The notes below the pieces were generated by a model, which was given only the letters and a program-made list of their open reading frames with translations, was not told the origin of the DNA and did not search any database. Positions 59,401 to 64,000 of a stretch of 64,000 nucleotides of DNA are shown piece after piece. Location: assembly GCA_002353815.1 (NCBI GenBank), contig DEKK01000012.1:210970-274969 (forward strand). Direction: 5' to 3'. Source of the stretch: Bifidobacteriaceae bacterium UBA2724. Its GTDB lineage: Bacteria > Actinomycetota > Actinomycetes > Actinomycetales > Bifidobacteriaceae. Positions within the stretch are counted from its first letter, which is position 1, and each line of letters opens with the position of its first letter. The position numbers and the translations under genes were made by a program.

Positions 59401-61923
59401 CTACTTGGCGCGTTTTCTACCCATTCCCCACTGATTTCGCTGTGGGCGAGAAGAATCGTCGGCCTTCGGCGTCTCCGTCTCCGCCTTCTCGGCCTCGACC
59501 ACGGGGAGCACAATCGTATATGACAGACCGCCGCCCGGGGTCTTCGTGGCACAGATGAGACCGCGATGGGCTTTCACCACGGATTGGACGATGGCCATGC
59601 CGAGACCGGTGCCGCCTTTCTGCCGGGCGCGCGACGGATCGCCGGTATAGAAGCGTTCGAAGATCCGCGAGCGCTGAGAGGCGGGCACCCCGGGGCCATG
59701 GTCGCTGACGACCACGACCGCGAACTTCTTCCCGTCCCCCGTCATATCTGACATCTGGGCGGAGTTGAGAAACTCCTTCAACGAGGTCTCGTCGCTGCGC
59801 TTCTTGCCAAGGTCGTCCGAAGTATCCGCGAGCTGGAATCCGACGCCGAGTTCGACAGGCGAATTCGACGGGGTGTAGCGGTGGATGTTGCCGATGATGT
59901 TCGTGAGCACCTGGTGCAGGCGCATGGGGTCGCCGGTGAATTCGACGGGTTTCATCGGGCTGTCGTCGACTTCGAAGCGCACAAGGTCCTCGTCGCTGTC
60001 GGACGTGACCATCTCATCGATCGGACGCGCCTTGCCTGCGATGTGCACGCCGCCCAGTTTCACGGTTCTGTCAGGATCGAGGGCGTGGAGGTCCTCGGCG
60101 GATTCCTCGATCATCTCGTCCATGCGGACTTTCTTCGTGAGGTCGATTCCCCTGCCCTCGTCGAGACGCGCGAGCGACAGAAGGTCCTCGACCAACGCCG
60201 CCATGCGTTCGCTGGAGGTCTCGATATGGTCGAGCGCAACGTTGGCACGCTCGAGGTTCGCCTCAGCGTCGTCGGGATCTGCCGCGCGCTGCATCCTGTA
60301 CAGCTCGGCATAGCCATGGATCGTGGCGAGGGGCGTGCGCAGCTCGTGGGAGGCATCCGACACGAACTGCTTCATCTTCTCGGTCGTCTCTTCCTGTTCC
60401 TTGAAACTTCGCTCGATCTGGGTGAGCATCGTGTTGAGGGACATCGCCAACGAGCCGATTTCGGTGTTCGGCGGCAGAGGCTGGATTCGTTCGGAAAGGT
60501 CGCCCGCGGCGATTTTCGCGGCCGTCCTTTCCATCTTCTTCAACGGCCGCAGGGTGTTGCGGACGAGCAGCGCGGAGACGATGCCCGCCGCGAGCAACGT
60601 GCACAGACCCGCGAGCAGGAAGTATTGAACGATCATGTTCGTGGTCTCATACATATCGCGAAGCGAAATGCCGATGTATGCGACGCCTATGACCTGTTCG
60701 TCATCGGCCGTGGAGGCGGAGCCCTGGGGCTGTCCGCCCGCCGAACTGTCGGCGGCGTTCGAAGAATCCGGCATGGAGGATTCGGATCCGTCCGATTCGG
60801 GGGATGTCGCCGATCCGCCAGGGCCGCCGGATGCTTGCACGTCGATTATCTGGAACGCCATGACGCGCCACGCCTGGCTGGCGGACTCCATCTCGCTCTG
60901 CGTGACGGTCACGCCATCGGGCACGATCACCGTCGCCTTCGCAGTGAAGGCCTGTCCGTACGACACGCTCGACAGGTCGACCGAATCCAGATTCGGCTCG
61001 CTCATGACACCGTTGCGCAGAGTCGGAATCTGGCTTGCGATGATCTGCCCGTCGGCGTCGCGGATCTGCAAGAAATAATCAGTCAGCGAATACGAACGCC
61101 TGTCGAGGTCCGAGAACCGGAGCTGCTGGTAGTTGTCATACACCAGCTGGGCCTGCTGGGCGAGCTGCTTGTCGGTCTTCGCCAGGATGTATTGCTGCAC
61201 GAGCTGGCGGACGGCGAGGCCGAGCACACATTCGGCGAGCAACACGACGATGACGACGAGCGAGACAAGTTTGAACGACAGCGTCATGTTGTCGAAATAC
61301 GCGTTGAAACGCTCACGCAAGGGTTTCCTTTGCCTTTCGCGGGATGCATGGGCGAGCCGCTTGACGTTCCCCTTCTGGCGTTCGACGGCCATGACGGGGT
61401 CGGGATTCGCCTGTGCGGCAGCGGAAGCGCTCTGGGACCGGGGCGCCGGGTTCCCGTTGGCCGATGAGGCGGCGGAGGCAGGCGTCGCAGATGCCGGCGT
61501 CACAGACCCCGATGTCACAGGTGCCGATGTTACAGGTGCCGATGTTGGCGAAGAACCCGATGCCGGGAATCCCGATACGATGGAGGCGGATGCGTCATCC
61601 GGGACGATGGAAACAGCCTCTCCAGGGATTTGGTCCTGGGCGGCGGAGGCAGAAGAGGAAATGGCGGACGGATCCGCCACAGATGCCGCGGATGAGACGG
61701 AGCCTGCATCCGTCTGAACCGCATCCGCCGCCGTCACGTCGGACGTTGCATCGTACACGTCGGCTTCGGATTCGGCGGATGTGTCGGATGCTGCGTCGGT
61801 TTGCTCGCCCGCGGCCTGGTTTTCTTGCTGAGAGCCATTCGGAACGTTGCCGTCCGCCTCCGTCTCGCGCATGGAGCCGCGAGAGCCACGCGCAGCCGCC
61901 AATTCGTTTTCGTCAGCGTTCAT
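59401..61923 (-). CDS. Two-component sensor histidine kinase
   Basis: The protein has 840 residues. The first 205 are Ser/Ala/Asp-rich disordered cytoplasmic sequence, unusual for this class. Then come helix 1 (217-240), an extracellular sensor (241-428) with a Ser/Gly/Pro insert at 363-408, helix 2 (429-454), HAMP (455-508), HisKA with the H-box SDASHELRTPL (His526) and the ATPase with N-box LTNIIGNIHRY, DHGPGVP and GGTGLGM. It would phosphorylate the response regulator encoded 115 bp upstream. The ATG at 61923 has AAAGG 4 nt upstream; an in-frame ATG at 62022 is less likely. The PhoR/MprB-like domain order does not fix the signal sensed. Confidence 0.92.
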   Translation of the reverse strand: MNADENELAAARGSRGSMRETEADGNVPNGSQQENQAAGEQTDAASDTSAESEADVYDATSDVTAADAVQTDAGSVSSAASVADPSAISSSASAAQDQIPGEAVSIVPDDASASIVSGFPASGSSPTSAPVTSAPVTSGSVTPASATPASAASSANGNPAPRSQSASAAAQANPDPVMAVERQKGNVKRLAHASRERQRKPLRERFNAYFDNMTLSFKLVSLVVIVVLLAECVLGLAVRQLVQQYILAKTDKQLAQQAQLVYDNYQQLRFSDLDRRSYSLTDYFLQIRDADGQIIASQIPTLRNGVMSEPNLDSVDLSSVSYGQAFTAKATVIVPDGVTVTQSEMESASQAWRVMAFQIIDVQASGGPGGSATSPESDGSESSMPDSSNAADSSAGGQPQGSASTADDEQVIGVAYIGISLRDMYETTNMIVQYFLLAGLCTLLAAGIVSALLVRNTLRPLKKMERTAAKIAAGDLSERIQPLPPNTEIGSLAMSLNTMLTQIERSFKEQEETTEKMKQFVSDASHELRTPLATIHGYAELYRMQRAADPDDAEANLERANVALDHIETSSERMAALVEDLLSLARLDEGRGIDLTKKVRMDEMIEESAEDLHALDPDRTVKLGGVHIAGKARPIDEMVTSDSDEDLVRFEVDDSPMKPVEFTGDPMRLHQVLTNIIGNIHRYTPSNSPVELGVGFQLADTSDDLGKKRSDETSLKEFLNSAQMSDMTGDGKKFAVVVVSDHGPGVPASQRSRIFERFYTGDPSRARQKGGTGLGMAIVQSVVKAHRGLICATKTPGGGLSYTIVLPVVEAEKAETETPKADDSSRPQRNQWGMGRKRAK

Positions 61924-62038
61924 CGGACCTTTGTCCCTTCGAGACAGTGTTGACCACCAAGTCGCCCACCAGCACAGTGCAGCCATGCAGGGCCATTGGG
62001 CCATGCATGGCGGTTGGACCATGCAAGGCCACGGTCAT

Positions 62039-62761
62039 TCAGTCTTTCGTACGAGGAGCACGGATCATGTAGCCCACGCCACGCTTGGTCTGGATCAACG
62101 GTTCGACCTTCTTGCCGTCGATGACCACGCCATCGACCTTCTTGCGAAGATACGAAATATACGATTCGACGATGGCCGCGTCGCCGCCCCAGTCGTACTG
62201 CCACACGTGGTTGAGGATCTGGATCTTGTTGACCACCCGGCCCTCGTTCTCCATGAGGTAGCGCAAAAGCTTGTATTCCGTTGGGCTCAGGTCGATTTCC
62301 TGCCCGGCACGAGTGACGTCATGGCTGTCTTCGTTGAGCTCGAGATCGCCCACGCGAATGACCGGGTCGTCCACGGCTTCTTCCTTCGTGCGACGCAGAA
62401 TCGCGCGAATGCGCGCGATGACCTCTTCGAGGGAGAACGGCTTGGTCACGTAGTCGTCGCCGCCCACCGTCAGGCCCATCACCTTGTCTTGCGTGTCGTC
62501 TCGCGCGGTCAGGAACAGGACCGGGGCCACGATGCCTTCCTGGCGGATGCGTCGGGTGACCGAGAATCCATCGATGTCGGGGAGCATGATGTCAAGCACA
62601 ATCAGATCGGGCTTGGTCTTCTCAATGACCTCAATGGCCTCGCTGCCAGATGCCGCCGTCTGCACTTCAAATCCAGAGAAATGCAGCGACGTTGACAGAA
62701 GGTCCCTGATCGAGGGCTCGTCATCCACTACGACAATCGTTGCTTCCATGTTTTTTGCCAT
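62039..62761 (-). CDS. OmpR/PhoB-family response regulator
   Basis: The 240-residue protein has a receiver domain with phospho-acceptor Asp57 in LIVLDIML, acidic pair Asp13/Asp14 and Lys107 in TKPFS, followed by a winged-helix DNA-binding domain (about 140-235, with LSPTEYKLLRYLMENEGRVV and TKRGVGYMI). It pairs with the kinase downstream. The ATG at 62761 was chosen; no ribosome-binding site is visible there, nor at the alternative ATG 62749, so translation may start on a short or absent leader. Direct repeats upstream suggest self-control. Target genes cannot be named. Confidence 0.92.
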   Translation of the reverse strand: MAKNMEATIVVVDDEPSIRDLLSTSLHFSGFEVQTAASGSEAIEVIEKTKPDLIVLDIMLPDIDGFSVTRRIRQEGIVAPVLFLTARDDTQDKVMGLTVGGDDYVTKPFSLEEVIARIRAILRRTKEEAVDDPVIRVGDLELNEDSHDVTRAGQEIDLSPTEYKLLRYLMENEGRVVNKIQILNHVWQYDWGGDAAIVESYISYLRKKVDGVVIDGKKVEPLIQTKRGVGYMIRAPRTKD

Positions 62762-62783
62762 AGCTGTAATTGTTGCATCGTTG

Positions 62784-62815
62784 TCTGAATTTTTTCTGAA
62801 AATATACTGTGATTT
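62784..62815 (-). promoter_or_regulatory. Direct repeats and probable promoter of the response regulator gene
   Basis: TTCAGA occurs twice on the minus strand (62784-62789 and 62795-62800), 11 bp apart, the usual spacing for OmpR-family dimers. AT-rich TATATT at about 62801-62806 is a possible -10. Confidence 0.45.
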
Positions 62816-63504
62816 CGAGCAATCGAGAATGAATATGCAAAAGCGGTACGATTCCATGGCTCATACAGCGCCCCTTCGTCAAGTCCGGGATCTGGACGTC
62901 CAGGCAATCCCGGCCGCGGTGAGGATGAAACCTAGCGCGGCAATCCCGCTACCCCTGATTGGCAATCATCCGGCCGCGGCGAGGACGACAATCCCGACGG
63001 CTGAAGCGACAACGCCGGTCGGGACGTCAGCCGCCCAGCGACCCGCCCGACGATGCGGCTCCCAGAGCCGGGACCAGACTGCAGCGATCGAGAAAGCTTG
63101 ACTTGCCTCCGCACTCCCTGGATGGGAGGACGGCCCAGGATGGCAAGGCTTTCCCCACCCCTTGAAACCACCTGTGGGCAGCGTGGAGGAAGATGGACCG
63201 AGACCTGGACACAGGCTTGACGCCAGTCGACAAGAGGACGGACGCATACGATGCACGGCGCAGATGTGCGGCGCCTCGGAATCGTCCATTGTGGATAACC
63301 TTGCGTTTGCCGGATTGGTGTCTCTCAGTCCAAAGATTCCAACTCTTTCTCGGTTTGTTGAAAAAATCGGCCGGCCAAGGGTTATCCACATTTGTCTTTT
63401 TCGTTTCCCCGCCGCCGCGATTTCCCGTAGCGTGACTACTGCCATGGCAATTCGATGAAAGGCAGCTGACCGCCGTCAGCACAACGGGGAAAGGAGGTGA
63501 AACA
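62816..63504. other. Intergenic region upstream of the WXG100 gene, about 690 bp
   Basis: No gene is credible. It holds a near-exact direct repeat of ATCCCGGCCGCGGTGAGGA-like sequence at about 62909 and 62967, and two perfect DnaA boxes in inverted orientation at 63290-63298 and 63382-63390. A WXG100 promoter must lie in the last 200 bp, but no clear hexamer pair was found. Confidence 0.5.
63290..63390. promoter_or_regulatory. Inverted pair of perfect DnaA boxes
   Basis: TGTGGATAA (63290-63298) and TTATCCACA (63382-63390) are perfect DnaA-box matches facing each other 83 bp apart, inside longer inverted arms (CATTGTGGATAACC and GGTTATCCACATTTG). The DNA between and to the right is relatively AT-rich. 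No dnaA or dnaN is nearby, so this is not presented as the origin. Confidence 0.6.
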
Positions 63505-63798
63505 ATGCCTCAGTATCAGGTTGATTCCGAACAGATCCGGACTTCGAGCGCCGCGGTGGCGCAGTCCGTGGATTCCATCCGCACCGCGGTCTCGGGAATG
63601 TATGCCAATCTCAATGAACTGCAGTCCGCGTGGCACGGCTCCGCGGCCACGCAGTTCGCCAGCGTCGCCGAGCAGTGGCGCGTGGCGCAGCAGCAGATGG
63701 AGGCTTCTCTCGAGAACATCCAGCGTTCTCTCGGACAGGCATCGATTGTGTATGCCGACGCCGAGAGCCAGGCTTCGAGCCTTTTTGCGACGTCATGA
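63505..63798 (+). CDS. WXG100 (ESAT-6-like) secreted protein
   Basis: The 97-residue protein is all helical, with the WXG turn as Trp43-His44-Gly45 in SAWHGSAA between two heptad-rich helices (about 8-40 and 47-90). These small proteins form helical-hairpin dimers exported by type VII-like systems and lack a signal peptide. The ATG at 63505 has AAAGGAGGTGA 5 nt upstream, the strongest ribosome-binding site in the window, suggesting high expression. No EssC/EccC ATPase or other type VII gene is in the window, so it may be an orphan or the system may lie to the right. Confidence 0.9.
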   Translation: MPQYQVDSEQIRTSSAAVAQSVDSIRTAVSGMYANLNELQSAWHGSAATQFASVAEQWRVAQQQMEASLENIQRSLGQASIVYADAESQASSLFATS

Positions 63799-63830
63799 CG
63801 GCGGCCCGTACGCACCATGATTAGCACACC

Positions 63831-63872
63831 GAAACACAACCACCGGCGATCCTAGGCAGCCGGTCGTGTTTC
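63831..63872 (+). terminator. Terminator of the WXG100 gene
   Basis: GAAACACAACCACCGGC pairs with GCCGGTCGTGTTTC with two or three bulged bases and an 11-nt loop. It lies 32 nt after the stop and resembles a bidirectional terminator. Confidence 0.6.
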
Positions 63873-63961
63873 ATCCGTGTCCCGGGTTCGGAACCGCGTG
63901 ACACTCCCTTCTTCAATCTGAACCCGGGACGTTTTCCACTATCGGTTTTCGGACCGAGAGA

Positions 63962-63998
63962 CCTTCCGTCAGCGGCTTCTTCCCAGCGGAAGGCTTTT
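63962..63998 (+). terminator. Hairpin with T-run at the right edge
   Basis: CCTTCCG pairs with CGGAAGG (loop of about 18 nt) and is followed by CTTTT. It could end a transcript from the left or belong to a leader of a gene beyond the window. Confidence 0.45.
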
Positions 63999-64000
63999 AG

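Noticed and set aside
61924..62022. Extended N-terminus of the histidine kinase from ATG 62022
   Set aside because: The extra 33 residues are Cys/Trp/Met-rich and unlike the following acidic tail, and ATG 61923 has a good ribosome-binding site.
62762..62857. Extended N-terminus of the response regulator from ATG 62857
   Set aside because: It would put coding sequence over the AT-rich promoter and direct repeats, and adds residues outside the receiver fold.
63290..63390. Replication origin
   Set aside because: Only two DnaA boxes, no dnaA, dnaN or rpmH nearby and no clear AT-rich unwinding element; kept only as a DnaA-box pair.

Overview
This window looks like a high-GC actinobacterial chromosome, almost certainly Bifidobacterium. 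Three things point there: the contiguous order pheS-pheT-(DUF4190 protein)-argC-J-B-D-F-R-G-H; several actinobacterial families (DUF3027, DUF3043, DUF4191, polyphosphate glucokinase, ClgR-type clpC operator); and many apparent leaderless starts. Genus is inferred from gene content and order. Species cannot be fixed by reading alone. No rRNA, tRNA, CRISPR array, insertion sequence or prophage was recognised.

Layout. Bases 1-5545 hold three minus-strand genes for related envelope proteins (extracellular domain, membrane segment, Pro/Gln/Ala-rich cytoplasmic tail). Bases 5726-14834 are the complete arginine cluster from glutamate via N-acetylglutamate: argCJBDFR is tightly packed with ATGA overlaps, followed by argG and argH. 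A tandem ARG box lies upstream of argC. Bases 15305-21077 hold a DUF4190-like membrane protein, pheST and an rRNA methyltransferase. A UPF0340 gene diverges from the methyltransferase gene.

The most distinctive part is 21836-26151: a four-gene minus-strand cassette of lower GC at its 5' end. In transcription order it encodes a small secreted peptide resembling the lactococcin-972 family, a lipoprotein, a membrane adaptor with a peptidoglycan-binding-like domain, and a MacB-type ATPase-permease fusion. It reads as a secreted bacteriocin-like peptide with its own export or immunity machinery.

Bases 26242-36253 hold an M20 dipeptidase, small membrane proteins, an orphan dihydrolipoamide-dehydrogenase-like enzyme, glnA with a striking 11-bp-phased operator, an aminotransferase and an ABC-F protein. 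Bases 36375-49778 hold a variant peptide deformylase, an Mrp-type ATPase, ligA with an insert, a 1,076-residue protein of unknown function, a large polytopic membrane protein and a second aminotransferase. Bases 50291-64000 hold ppgK, a nitroreductase, clpC with a ClgR operator, a double universal stress protein, a DUF3027 protein, a cold-shock-domain protein, a two-component system and a WXG100 protein.

Functionally the window combines amino-acid biosynthesis and nitrogen assimilation (arg genes, glnA, aminotransferases), proteostasis and stress (clpC, usp, cold-shock protein), envelope sensing and secretion (paralogous lipoproteins, bacteriocin-like cassette, two-component system, WXG100) and housekeeping (ligA, pheST). 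Start sites were chosen by ribosome-binding site, overlap with the upstream stop, or a -10 hexamer 6-8 nt upstream of the start codon (leaderless).
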